Assembly (NCBI GenBank): GCA_965220895.1
Contig: OZ244850.1
Coordinates: 806,001-870,000 of the forward strand
Origin: WTFY01 sp965220895
GTDB lineage: Bacteria; Pseudomonadota; Gammaproteobacteria; UBA4575
Length of the DNA stretch: 64,000 nucleotides
Direction: 5' to 3'
Shown here: positions 10,419-19,264 of the stretch, one piece after another
Layout: every line of letters begins with the position of its first letter
How positions within the stretch are numbered: the first letter of the stretch is position 1
Program-made: the position numbers and the translations under genes
Notes under the pieces: generated by a model
Database searches by the model: none
What the model was told of the DNA's origin: nothing
What the model saw: the letters and a program-made list of their open reading frames with translations, nothing else

Positions 10419-11519
10419 CTAATAGACGAACGGCAACATGGAATAACGGACTCGCTTCTTGTAGCGGCTCCAGAGTTCGCCGTACTTGGCGCGACAGCGG
10501 CGTTCATCCCGGCGGGAGCGGTGACACAGCAGGCTTGCGAGCCAGGCCGGCAGCAGGTACGGAAGCCAGGATGCAAACCCGGTGGTCAGGGTAAAGGCGA
10601 GGTAGACACAGATCTCGCCGGTATAGTTGAGATGCCGGCCGATCCCCCAGAACCCGGACACCAGCAAGCGCCCGTCCAGGGTCTCCGCGGGCCGACCCCA
10701 GATTTTCACGCCCGGGTCGCGCTTGAAGCGGTGCTTTTGCTGATTGGCGCCGCGAAACAGCCAGAAGCCGAAGGCGAACAGCGAGACGATGGCCGCGGCC
10801 GCCGGTACCGGCAGCGGCTGCGTGGCATGGACCAGCCACCAGCCGGCAAGGCAGTAGAAAAACGGCACCAGCACGTAGTCGCCCCAGACCAGCATCCAGC
10901 CGAAACGCTCGCTGACGATGTCCCAGGTGTGGATCATGCCGTGTTCGAACTGGAAGTAGTTGAGCACGTACAGGAACGTGAAGGCCTGGTAGAGCGCCAT
11001 GGCCAGGGTCAGCTCGCCGTAGGTCTCGTACTGCACGACGGCAAAGGACAGGTTGAACAGGGCCAGCCCGATCAGGGACGGCCGGTAACTGAACAGCTTC
11101 AGGTCGACCCCGAGCCAGCTCGGGTTGAGCTCGGCCCCGAAGAAAAAGCCCCGCCACGCGCCCGGGGGTACATCCTGGGCCTTCGCACCGCGCCAGTACA
11201 GCCAGGCGGACAGGACGAATGCGAACACGTTGGCCGCCACGAACAGGGCGCCAAAGTGGGTGTAGAGCGCACTGAGTGAAAACCAGCCCAGCCCCTGGGC
11301 GATGCCCGCCACGGTCACGCTCGCCAGGAACAGGGTGAAGCCGTTGAGCTTGTACGTGAACACCTGGCCCGCCACCTGCGGGCCGGTGATGCGATGCCCG
11401 GGCAGCAGGATCGAGCCTGCGAACAGGGCGGCGACAAACACCGCCAGCATGGTCGCGGCCCCGAGCAGGGTCGCCCCGGTCAGCAGGAACGGGTCGCCCG
11501 CGAGTTCAGGCCACGGCAC
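10419..11519 (-). CDS. ERG4/ERG24-family sterol reductase (probably C-14)
   Basis: This family reduces sterol double bonds with NADPH in the membrane; the delta-14 bond left by CYP51 is the expected substrate. The 366-residue protein is largely hydrophobic with about eight membrane segments. It has the family signatures LLVSGFWGIGRHLNYTGE (about 284-301) and the C-terminal RRDERRCRAKYGELW with a terminal Tyr. The start is a GTG at 11517-11519, 14 bases inside the end of the Rieske gene, so translation is probably coupled. A C-24(28) reductase role is also possible because the same family contains ERG4 and an SMT is present nearby. Confidence 0.87.
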   Translation of the reverse strand: MPWPELAGDPFLLTGATLLGAATMLAVFVAALFAGSILLPGHRITGPQVAGQVFTYKLNGFTLFLASVTVAGIAQGLGWFSLSALYTHFGALFVAANVFAFVLSAWLYWRGAKAQDVPPGAWRGFFFGAELNPSWLGVDLKLFSYRPSLIGLALFNLSFAVVQYETYGELTLAMALYQAFTFLYVLNYFQFEHGMIHTWDIVSERFGWMLVWGDYVLVPFFYCLAGWWLVHATQPLPVPAAAAIVSLFAFGFWLFRGANQQKHRFKRDPGVKIWGRPAETLDGRLLVSGFWGIGRHLNYTGEICVYLAFTLTTGFASWLPYLLPAWLASLLCHRSRRDERRCRAKYGELWSRYKKRVRYSMLPFVY

Positions 11520-12603
11520 GGCCGTTTTCCGCCTCGCGCGTCAGGTACTCCTGCCACTTGCGCACGGTCACGTTCTGGAAGGCCTTGACCACCGGGTTGA
11601 ACTCGATGGGCGGTGCATCCCAGTGTTTCTCGTAGCCCAGCTGCTCGGCTTCGACCGCATAGCGATCCTGGTCCAGCAGGGGCGCGATCAGCATGCGGTT
11701 CGAGAGCCTCAGCACCGTGGTCATGGCAAAACGCGGAATATGGACCGGCAGCATGGGAATCTTCAGTGATTTGAAGTAGAACATGAAGAACACCCGGGTG
11801 GTGCGCTCATCAATCGGCAGGACGAACAGCCAGTGCTTGATTGCATCATCGGTGTTGGACCACTGGTAGGGGTACTCGAAGCACAGGTCCATGTGGTTGG
11901 TGTCCAGTTGCCGGTGATCGACGAACCGACCGGAGATGCGCCCGCGCCCCACCTTCGTGTCATACGCCAGGTGGACGTTGTCGCCGATGGTCTCGCAGCG
12001 GGTCAGGGTGGCGCCCTCAAAGGGGCGGTAGCGCCGGTGCAGGTGGGCATGCGTGAAGTCGCTGACGTTGTCGATGATCATGGAGTGGTGCGCGGACCAG
12101 GTGAAGCTCAGCGGCACACACGCCCAGCGGTCCGGTCCTTCAAGTTCCGGAATGTCCGGGATCCGGCGTTCCTCGGCACGCTCGGGATCGCCGGGGAACA
12201 GCCACACCAGGCCGTAACGGACCTGCACGGGATAGGCCCGGATGGAGGGCTTCGGAAGACCGCCCTTGCTGGCATCATGGATGATGTCGACCCGGCGGCC
12301 CTCCTGGTCGTATTCCCAGCCGTGGTAGGCGCACACCAGCTTGCAGCCCTGAACATCGCCCAGGGAAAGCTTGATCTGGCGATGCGCACAGCGGTTCTCG
12401 AGTGCATGAAACGAGCCGTCGTTCGAGCGATACAGGGCAATCGATCGTTTCCAGAAGATAATCTCGACCACCGTGCCCGGCCTGATGTTCCGCACTTCCT
12501 CGACGACGTACCAGTAGTCCGGGTCGAGCCCGGTGGCACGCACCTGCTGGCGCAGGTTGGTGGCCTCCTCAAAGCCCGGCGGCGGATCCACCATCGCGCT
12601 CAC
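11506..12603 (-). CDS. sdmA: Rieske non-haem iron oxygenase, SdmA-like sterol C-4 demethylase
   Basis: SdmA-type Rieske oxygenases oxidise a C-4 methyl of bacterial sterols; this is known from Methylococcus capsulatus. The 365-residue protein has the [2Fe-2S] ligands C72-A-H74 and C91-A-Y-H94, and a mononuclear iron site in DNVSDFTHAHLH (D182, H185, H189). The start is a GTG overlapping the sdmB stop by four bases (GTGA at 12600-12603). The substrate is inferred from the family and from its place between the SdmB-like and sterol reductase genes; other Rieske substrates cannot be excluded by sequence alone. The reductase partner is not encoded here. Confidence 0.87.
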   Translation of the reverse strand: MSAMVDPPPGFEEATNLRQQVRATGLDPDYWYVVEEVRNIRPGTVVEIIFWKRSIALYRSNDGSFHALENRCAHRQIKLSLGDVQGCKLVCAYHGWEYDQEGRRVDIIHDASKGGLPKPSIRAYPVQVRYGLVWLFPGDPERAEERRIPDIPELEGPDRWACVPLSFTWSAHHSMIIDNVSDFTHAHLHRRYRPFEGATLTRCETIGDNVHLAYDTKVGRGRISGRFVDHRQLDTNHMDLCFEYPYQWSNTDDAIKHWLFVLPIDERTTRVFFMFYFKSLKIPMLPVHIPRFAMTTVLRLSNRMLIAPLLDQDRYAVEAEQLGYEKHWDAPPIEFNPVVKAFQNVTVRKWQEYLTREAENGRAVA

Positions 12604-13730
12604 AGCGCACCTCCTTCAGGAGCGACGGGGATATCCGCACCGGGGACGGGCTGTTGCACCGCGCGCGGGGGGTTCGCCAGCGGGTTCTCGATCGCGCCTT
12701 GATGATAGTGAAACGCGTACGCCTGGTGGACTGCATCGCGGATACTGGTGGGGCGGTAGCCGAGTTCATGCTGCGCCTTGCCGGTGTCCGCGTGACGGCA
12801 CTTTTTCAGCAGGCGGATGGCACCGGGCGTGAAGCGCTGCGGGAAGCTCGGATGAAAGCGGCTCAGATAAAAGCTCGCCACTTCCGAGAAAGCGAGCATC
12901 ATGTGGGTGGGGATGCGCCGACCGGGCCGCGAGACGCCGGTGACCTCCTCGTAGAGGTCGAGAATCTCGGAGATCGTCTTGTACTCGCTGCTGAAAATGT
13001 ACTTCTCCCCGGCACGCCCGTGCGCCATGCATAAAACATGTCCTTCCACGATGTCGCGCGCGGCAACGAATTCAAAGCCGCCATCCACGTAGGCGCGCAG
13101 CTTGCCGTTGGTGTAGTCGCACAGGGTCCTGCCCAGGCGCGACGGGAAATAATCAGCCCCGCCGATCACGGCACAGCAGGTAGCGACCATGACGTCCTGG
13201 CCGTGGGCCGCGGCGCGCCAGCACTCGTGCTCAACGAGCGCCTTGCTGCGCTCGTACGGCATGGTGCGCTCCATGGGATAGAACTGCATCGTCTCGTCGC
13301 TGGGCAGGGACGGGTTGTCCAGATCGTAGCCGACGGCACTGAACGAGCCGGTCACCACCACCCGCCCGGCATCATTTTCGCGTGCAGCCTGCAGCACGTG
13401 GCGGGTGCCCAGCACGTTGCACTCGTAGATGTTGCGGCGGTAGGCAAGGTTGCCCTCGATGGTGGAGATCATGGCGGCGACGTGATAGATGCCCTGGCAG
13501 CCTTGCAGCGCGCGCCGGGTCTCGTCGAGATCCCGGATGTCCCCGTAGACACGCTCCACATCCAGCCCCTCCATGGCCTCGTTGTTGTCCTCGCGACGCA
13601 GCAGCACGCGCACCCGGACCCCGTCCTCAAGCAGGCGCAGCACGAGGTTGGCCCCGACATGCCCGGCGGCACCGGTCACGAACACCGGCGGCGGCGAGGA
13701 ACCGTTGGATGTGTGCTGCACTGAAGTCAT
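12600..13730 (-). CDS. sdmB: SdmB-like NAD-dependent sterol dehydrogenase/decarboxylase
   Basis: An extended short-chain dehydrogenase related to 3-beta-hydroxysteroid dehydrogenase/decarboxylase, expected to act with SdmA to finish C-4 demethylation. The 376-residue protein shows the Rossmann motif VTGAAGHVGANL (18-29, glycines 20, 23 and 26), a substrate-region TGSFSAVGYD and the catalytic Y159-ERS-K163. It is the first gene of the five-gene minus-strand sterol operon. The start is the ATG at 13730, and a 261 bp spacer separates it from the divergent FAD oxidoreductase gene. The last 40 residues are Pro-rich and probably disordered. Confidence 0.85.
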   Translation of the reverse strand: MTSVQHTSNGSSPPPVFVTGAAGHVGANLVLRLLEDGVRVRVLLRREDNNEAMEGLDVERVYGDIRDLDETRRALQGCQGIYHVAAMISTIEGNLAYRRNIYECNVLGTRHVLQAARENDAGRVVVTGSFSAVGYDLDNPSLPSDETMQFYPMERTMPYERSKALVEHECWRAAAHGQDVMVATCCAVIGGADYFPSRLGRTLCDYTNGKLRAYVDGGFEFVAARDIVEGHVLCMAHGRAGEKYIFSSEYKTISEILDLYEEVTGVSRPGRRIPTHMMLAFSEVASFYLSRFHPSFPQRFTPGAIRLLKKCRHADTGKAQHELGYRPTSIRDAVHQAYAFHYHQGAIENPLANPPRAVQQPVPGADIPVAPEGGAL

Positions 13731-13991
13731 TGGCTGTCCTGAATGTGACTCTGGGATGTCCTGGTATTTCCGCTTTGCGGCATGCGGGCAAAGCGGGCAT
13801 CCAGCCCTGCCCCAGCCTCTGCACTACAAGATAAAACCGTATGGTACCGCTACCGATCCATCACTGACAACAGTGCGGCCCGGGTAAGCCACTGATTCAT
13901 AATGCAGCACGGCACGCGCCGCGATGGAATTTCGTTGGAGGCAGCCGGCAAGCGTAGTAGAGTAGCAGCCTTTGATTTGCATATCGTCAGG

Positions 13992-15356
13992 ATGCCAAGG
14001 AAAGTCGCAATCATCGGTGGGGGAGTCTCGGGACTGGGTACGGCCTGGGCGCTGCATCATCACCCCGAGCGGTTCGATTTCCGAATCTACGAGGCCCAGT
14101 CGCGCATCGGCGGCAACGCGATCACGGTGGACATGCCGCAGGAGGACGGCAGCTCGATCCCGTTCGACATTTCCGTCACCGCCTGCATCCCCTCGGCCTA
14201 CCACCATATCGTGCTGGTCATGCAGCAGTACGGCATCGACCTGGTCGACACCCGCTTCAGCTACAGCGTGAAGTACAAGGGCGGGGTCTACGCGCACGAT
14301 TTCGACTCCGACATCCGCCGCCAACTGCTGCCGGAGATCGAGAAATTCCAGAAGCTGTTGCGGCGCCTGCAGTGGTTCGGCCGGCTCAACCACACGAAGT
14401 CCGCCCTGCTCAATGCGCTCAACCCGTTCAACTACATCAGCATGGGCACGCTGCTCAACCTCGGGCGCTTCTCCGGCGACTTCCGCTACAAGATCCTCAA
14501 GCCGATGTTCGTCAACTTCCTGATGGCCACCAACGTGTTCGACATGCCGGCCGCCCTGTTTTCCCGCTACCTGGAGTTCTTCGACATCGAAACCGCCACG
14601 CCGATGCAGTCCTGGGACCAGGGCACGCGGCGCATCTATAAAAACCTGTCGGCGGAATTCCAGGGCAAGATCTACCTGGAGCGCCCGGTGAAGAAGGTGT
14701 ACCGGCGCGAGAACGAGGTCGTGGTCGAGGACGAGAACGGTAACAGGGAAGCCTATGACGACGTGGTGTTCGCGTGCAATGCGAACCAGACGCTGATGAT
14801 GCTGGACCAGCCGACCCTGCTGGAGACCTCGATGCTGTCCTCGGTCCGCTACGAGAGCGAACTGCACAACCATACGATCGTGCACTCGGATGCCTCGGTG
14901 CTGCCGGACACGGAAGTCCGGGAACTCGATACCCGCAGCAACCACATCGAACAGTACGGGGTGCGCCCGGACAACTACGAGATCACCTACATCATGCACA
15001 ACCAGCAGCCCTGGGTGAAGCCCTCGGACAAGCCCTGCCTGGTGACCTACAACCCGATCAGCCGCATCGACGAGGCCAAGATCATCAAGAAGTGGTGGTT
15101 CCAGCACATCGTCCACGACGTGCGCCAGGTGGCCCTGCTCGTCCTGATGTTCCGCTTCATCCAGGGCAAGCGACGCAGCTGGCACTGCGGTGCGCACACG
15201 CTGATCAACAGCCAGGAGACCTGTTTCGTGACCGGCCTGGTGACTGCGAAACAGCTCGGCGCCGACTACCCGTTCCAGGACAGCGAGGCAAGGAAGTGGT
15301 TCAACTTCTACGGGCGCATGATGTACGGCTGGCGTTTCAAGAAAGCCAGAATCTAA
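13992..15356 (+). CDS. FAD-dependent oxidoreductase (amine-oxidase / COG2907-like)
   Basis: A 454-residue flavoprotein that begins MPRKVAIIGGGVSGLGTAWAL, a dinucleotide-binding GxGxxG, followed by EAQSRIGGNA, the usual FAD-ribose region. The C-terminus has WHCGAHTLINSQETCFVTGL, like the FAD-binding tail of COG2907-type predicted NAD/FAD proteins. A frame-open extension to 13902 precedes it, but the ATG at 13992 sits directly before the Rossmann motif and is chosen. It is transcribed away from the sterol operon, so the two may share the 13731-13991 control region. A role in sterol side-chain or ring redox chemistry is only an inference from position; the substrate is unknown. Confidence 0.75.
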   Translation: MPRKVAIIGGGVSGLGTAWALHHHPERFDFRIYEAQSRIGGNAITVDMPQEDGSSIPFDISVTACIPSAYHHIVLVMQQYGIDLVDTRFSYSVKYKGGVYAHDFDSDIRRQLLPEIEKFQKLLRRLQWFGRLNHTKSALLNALNPFNYISMGTLLNLGRFSGDFRYKILKPMFVNFLMATNVFDMPAALFSRYLEFFDIETATPMQSWDQGTRRIYKNLSAEFQGKIYLERPVKKVYRRENEVVVEDENGNREAYDDVVFACNANQTLMMLDQPTLLETSMLSSVRYESELHNHTIVHSDASVLPDTEVRELDTRSNHIEQYGVRPDNYEITYIMHNQQPWVKPSDKPCLVTYNPISRIDEAKIIKKWWFQHIVHDVRQVALLVLMFRFIQGKRRSWHCGAHTLINSQETCFVTGLVTAKQLGADYPFQDSEARKWFNFYGRMMYGWRFKKARI

Positions 15357-15498
15357 TCCTACCAACGCCGACTCGTCCGGCCTCCCGTTCGAACTGAGAG
15401 ATCTCCCCTGACGCGGGCCACGGACCCCTAAGCCTGAGGTTTTCCCAAAAACGGGGGGCTGCTGACCTTATATTAATAGTAATACCTGAATTCTACCA

Positions 15499-15538
15499 TA
15501 GTTTACAAATATTTTTATATTATTTATAATGTAAACTA
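15499..15538 (+). promoter_or_regulatory. Promoter framed by an inverted-repeat operator, XRE/ImmA module
   Basis: TTTACA (15502-15507) and TATAAT (15525-15530) are 17 bases apart, a near-ideal sigma-70 promoter. The perfect inverted repeat TAGTTTAC (15499-15506) / GTAAACTA (15531-15538) overlaps the -35 box and directly abuts the -10 box, as expected for an autoregulatory site bound by the XRE-family product downstream. A strong GGGAGG follows at 15545-15550, before the ATG at 15559. The segment is AT-rich within a GC-rich genome. Confidence 0.7.
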
Positions 15539-15558
15539 CTCATGAGGGAGGAAAAGAC

Positions 15559-16635
15559 ATGATAGGACAAAGACTTAAGCTCTCCAGGTCGGCTGTAGGT
15601 CTGTCTTTAAGACAGCTTTCTGACTTGATTGACAACCGCGTGACAGCCCAGGCGATCGGAAAATATGAACGCGACGAGTCGATGCCGAGTTCGGCGGTGC
15701 TGATGGCATTGGCAGACGCGCTGGACGTTACGATCGAATACCTGATGAGCGACCCGAATCTCGTCCTGGAGGAGCCGGAGTTTCGAAAAAAATCGCCCAC
15801 GCACAAGCGAGAGGAGGCAAGGGTCAAGGCAAAGGTACTCGATCGGCTGGAACGTTACCTGACCGTAGAGGCGCTGTTGGGGCTACCCAGTGTTGACTGG
15901 GACAAACCCAGGGAAGCCCCGTATCCGGTCGAAAGCGAGTTCACGGAAGCGGATCGTGCCGCCAGGTGCGTGCGTGAACACTGGGGCCTTGGACTCGACT
16001 CCATCCCAAACATGATGGAACTGCTCGAGGAACGCGGCATCAAGGTACTTTCAATCCCGCTTCAGGACGTCGACGGGATGACGGCAAGGGTTCGCCGACA
16101 AGAGCATGTGTTTGCGCCGGTCATTGTAGTAAATGCCGATCACTGGGGGGAGCGCCAACGTTTTACCACAGCGCATGAACTCGGGCACCTGATGATGAGT
16201 GTGAACCCGGCGCTCGATCAAGAAAAGGCAGCGCATCGTTTTGCGGGCGCGTTCCTGATGTCGGCGGAAACGTTGTGGTCTGAAGTCGGCAAGCACCGCA
16301 AATCGATGAGTCTTGGCGAGTTGCTGGATCTCAAGCAGTTATTCAGCGTCAGTGTCCAAGCGATCGTCTATCGATGCAAAGAACTTGGAATTATAGAAAA
16401 CTCGACGTATCAGGCATTATTTCAGGAATTTCACCAGCGTGGCTGGCGAACGCCTCCCTACAAAGAGCCCCTGGCATTGCCTGGAGAGCGGCCATCGCGA
16501 TTCGAACGGCTGTGTTTTCGCGCCGCGTCTGAAAATGCCATTTCCGAGTCGAAAGCGGCGGAACTCCTCGGTTTGTCCGTACATGCATTGACGGAAAAGA
16601 TGGATCGACCGAAAGTCATCGATGCAGCCTCCTGA
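15559..16635 (+). CDS. XRE-family regulator with ImmA/IrrE metallopeptidase domain
   Basis: The 358-residue protein has an N-terminal helix-turn-helix (about residues 1-65: RLKLSRSAVGLSLRQLSDLI, then KYERDESMPSS) and a C-terminal zinc peptidase with H206-ELG-H210. In ImmA/IrrE proteins the peptidase cleaves a repressor or regulator; as part of toxin-antitoxin-like pairs this fusion commonly acts as the regulator. It has its own strong promoter and operator, and its stop overlaps the next ORF by 14 bases. The next gene encodes a PIN-like protein, a pairing seen for mobile toxin-antitoxin modules. Whether it protects against phage or plasmid loss is not known. Confidence 0.83.
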   Translation: MIGQRLKLSRSAVGLSLRQLSDLIDNRVTAQAIGKYERDESMPSSAVLMALADALDVTIEYLMSDPNLVLEEPEFRKKSPTHKREEARVKAKVLDRLERYLTVEALLGLPSVDWDKPREAPYPVESEFTEADRAARCVREHWGLGLDSIPNMMELLEERGIKVLSIPLQDVDGMTARVRRQEHVFAPVIVVNADHWGERQRFTTAHELGHLMMSVNPALDQEKAAHRFAGAFLMSAETLWSEVGKHRKSMSLGELLDLKQLFSVSVQAIVYRCKELGIIENSTYQALFQEFHQRGWRTPPYKEPLALPGERPSRFERLCFRAASENAISESKAAELLGLSVHALTEKMDRPKVIDAAS

Positions 16636-17146
16636 GAGTGTCATCGTGCAAGTGCTGGTGTCAGACACATCGGTGTTTATCGATTTGGAGCGGGGCGGAC
16701 TCATCGAAATCAGCTTCACCCTTCCGTATCGATTCGCCGTGCCTGATGTCATGTATGATCGTGAACTGAAGGACCATGGCGGACCGGAACTCCTCCGGCT
16801 GGGCCTTGAGGTCGTCGAATCAAGTGACACGATCTCCAGTCTCGCGACACATTATGTCCGGTCAGTCAGTTCGCTTTCCGTGCCCGACGCATTTGCGATC
16901 GCGTTAGCAAAATTTCACGGCTGGAGATTGTTGGCAGGTGATCGCGACCTGCGAAATTTAGCCGCTGCCGAACAAGTCGATTGCCATGGCGTACTGTGGG
17001 TTTTCGACCAGTTGCACAGAACCAAGCTGGCGCTGGCTCCTGCTCTTTGCGAGGCGCTCACTGTATTGAGCAAACATCCGCGCTGCCGCCTTCCCAAGTC
17101 AGAAATCCGGAAGCGATTGAAGACATACCGGCCGGCCAGCGAGTGA
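16622..17146 (+). CDS. PIN-like nuclease, probable toxin partner
   Basis: The 174-residue product contains VSDTSVFIDLE near its start, PDAFAIALAK in the middle and LLAGDRDLR near residue 105. These supply the spaced acidic residues of a PIN-domain metal-dependent RNase. The ATG at 16622 lies inside the last codons of the XRE/ImmA gene, so the two are co-transcribed and probably translationally coupled; a GTG at 16646 (MQVLVSDTS) is an equally plausible start. The arrangement points to a two-gene toxin-antitoxin module. Nuclease activity is inferred from motif spacing only. Confidence 0.72.
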   Translation: MQPPESVIVQVLVSDTSVFIDLERGGLIEISFTLPYRFAVPDVMYDRELKDHGGPELLRLGLEVVESSDTISSLATHYVRSVSSLSVPDAFAIALAKFHGWRLLAGDRDLRNLAAAEQVDCHGVLWVFDQLHRTKLALAPALCEALTVLSKHPRCRLPKSEIRKRLKTYRPASE

Positions 17147-17271
17147 ACGCAGGCGGCAGGCGAACCGGGTCGCCTTGCCAAGTGCCCACGTGCGACGACG
17201 GTCGCACAAAGCTGCGGCCGGATGCAGGGATGCCATGGAGTCCGCCGCCGGGCGACAAGGACTGGACAAGC

Positions 17272-19164
17272 TCAGCTGCCCAGTACTTCATCCTCTTCAT
17301 GGGCAATTGCGATGACTGCAGGGCGAGGCGGCCTCGCGGCATCAAAATCCGGCCAGCGAGTTGAAGGATCATCGAAGCCCGACCCTTCGCCAGGGTGCTG
17401 TACGGAACAGAACATGGTTTTGTGATCCAGCGTGAAACACGGACTGCAGATCTCGCCCCCGCGCGGAGCACTCAGGAAATGTCGGGGCAAGGCGCGGTCA
17501 CTTCCCTGGGTGCCACTGACCCAGATGCCGTCTGCCACGCCCTGCTTTCCAAAGCCGTCGGTGGCAATCCACAGATGGCCAAAACGATCGAACGTGCCGT
17601 TGTCCGGACAGGAAAACCACCCCGGTTCACTGGTGTCCGGGTGGTAGCGGGCCTGGTCCATCGGGCTTTGCGGGTCACCGGCCAGTATGAAGATCTCCCA
17701 CGTGAACTGCGGGGCACTGTGATCGCCGCCGGGTGCGAGGAACTCGAGGATGTGCCCATGGCGATTGAACCCCCTCGGGTTGGCGGGATTGTCGGACAGC
17801 GGCTCGCGCATCACGTTGTTCGTGAGGATCGCAAAGACGTGGCCCGTGACCGGGTTGACCTTGATCTCCTCGGGCCGGTCCATCGGGGTCGCCCCTGCAA
17901 GATCGGCCGCGCCTCGCATGTCGATGACCACATCCGCCTGACTAGAAAAGCCGTTGTCCGGTGTACAGGCGCCCTGTCCCGACACCAGGGGATGCCAGAC
18001 GAGCGTACCTTCCTCGGTGAACTCGGCCACCGACAGCTCACCATCATCCAGCAGGGTGCGGTTGTGCCCGGTATCCCCCGGGCGATAGCGGTGCTTGCTG
18101 ACGAACCGGTAGATGTACTCGAAGGCCTGGTCATCGCCCATGTACACCACCACCCGCCCGTCCGGGTTGATGACCACATCGCAGCCCTCGTGCTTGCAGC
18201 GCCCGAGTGCTGTCCTTTTTACCGGCACGGAGTGCGGATCGTAGGGGTCGATCTCGACGATCCAGCCGGCGTGCATGCCCGCCTGCGGATGCAGGTCCAG
18301 GTTCCAGGTCTCGTGAAACAGCCCCCAGGCGGAGCGCGCCACATCGCTGCCGTGCATGCCGAAGCGCTTGTAGCTTCTCATCTCCTCCGTCAACCTCGCC
18401 TCGCCCATGAAGTAGGACTGCACGTTTTCTTCGGCCGTGAGCACCGTACCCCACGGCGTGACCTGCCCGGCGCAGTTGCCGAACGTACCCATGGACTTCA
18501 CGCCCTCGGGGGAGAACGCGGTCTTGAGCCTGCGGTGCCCGCGGGCAGGGCCTGAGAATCGCATGTCGGTCCGCGGCGTGATGCGCCGGTTGTAGCCAGA
18601 GGAAAGGCTGGCCTTCCAAGTGTCCGCATGCCGATGGACCTCGACGATGGACAGGCCGTGGGCCTGCATCTCGACATCGACCTGTTCGCGACTCAGCCCG
18701 AAGGGGTCCGGCGAACCCGGGTGCATCATGGCACTGCTCACATACTCGTGGTTGACTGCCAGCAGGCCGGACTCTGACGGGCGGGTAGCGCCCGGCAGTG
18801 GAAGCCAGCCGAGAAAATCGTTGTTGTAGCCGAACTGGCCAGCCTGGGCCGCGGGCGTTTGCCGGTACGGATCGAATCCCGGGGCATCGGTGAACAGGGG
18901 GTCCCCCCAGGCAAGCACCACCTGCCAGGTATAGCCTTCGGGTACATGCAGGGTGTCGTCGAGCCCGTGGGGCAATTCCTTGAACGAAGGGGAGGATGCC
19001 GTACTTGAGGCCAGCGCCCGGCCCATCCACGTGGACTGTGCCCCGGCGAGCGCGGAGCCTTTCAGGAGCGTACGCCGGGCGATGCGGCGCTCGAGAATCT
19101 TGCCAAACGGGGTTGCGTGGTGTTCGCGCGGTGCCGGCAGATCATCCGCATCCAGGCTGCTCAT
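17272..19164 (-). CDS. PhoX-like (DUF839) secreted protein with Tat signal
   Basis: The 630-residue protein has a twin-arginine export signal with R30-RTLLKG followed by a hydrophobic stretch, so it should be exported folded to the periplasm. The body contains PhoX/DUF839-type segments such as LLAVNHEYVSSAMM, MGTFGNCAGQVTPWGTVLTAEEN and MDRPEEIKVNPVTGHVFAILTNN. PhoX proteins are calcium- and iron-dependent alkaline phosphatases. This one may be a true phosphatase releasing phosphate from organic esters, or a PhoX paralogue of other activity. It is monocistronic, and no Pho box was recognised. Confidence 0.8.
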   Translation of the reverse strand: MSSLDADDLPAPREHHATPFGKILERRIARRTLLKGSALAGAQSTWMGRALASSTASSPSFKELPHGLDDTLHVPEGYTWQVVLAWGDPLFTDAPGFDPYRQTPAAQAGQFGYNNDFLGWLPLPGATRPSESGLLAVNHEYVSSAMMHPGSPDPFGLSREQVDVEMQAHGLSIVEVHRHADTWKASLSSGYNRRITPRTDMRFSGPARGHRRLKTAFSPEGVKSMGTFGNCAGQVTPWGTVLTAEENVQSYFMGEARLTEEMRSYKRFGMHGSDVARSAWGLFHETWNLDLHPQAGMHAGWIVEIDPYDPHSVPVKRTALGRCKHEGCDVVINPDGRVVVYMGDDQAFEYIYRFVSKHRYRPGDTGHNRTLLDDGELSVAEFTEEGTLVWHPLVSGQGACTPDNGFSSQADVVIDMRGAADLAGATPMDRPEEIKVNPVTGHVFAILTNNVMREPLSDNPANPRGFNRHGHILEFLAPGGDHSAPQFTWEIFILAGDPQSPMDQARYHPDTSEPGWFSCPDNGTFDRFGHLWIATDGFGKQGVADGIWVSGTQGSDRALPRHFLSAPRGGEICSPCFTLDHKTMFCSVQHPGEGSGFDDPSTRWPDFDAARPPRPAVIAIAHEEDEVLGS

Positions 19165-19264
19165 TGTCTGTCGAACCCCCGATCCTTACCCAGCGAAGTC
19201 GTGATGCCGGAGTGTAGCAGGCCTTGGCTGCGGACCCGTGACAGGGCTGCCTGGCCGATGGCCC

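Noticed and set aside
13824..15365. A 513-codon open frame on the minus strand opposite the FAD oxidoreductase gene
   Set aside because: Composition His/Val/Leu-rich shadow of the plus-strand flavoprotein gene, which has a clear GxGxxG motif.
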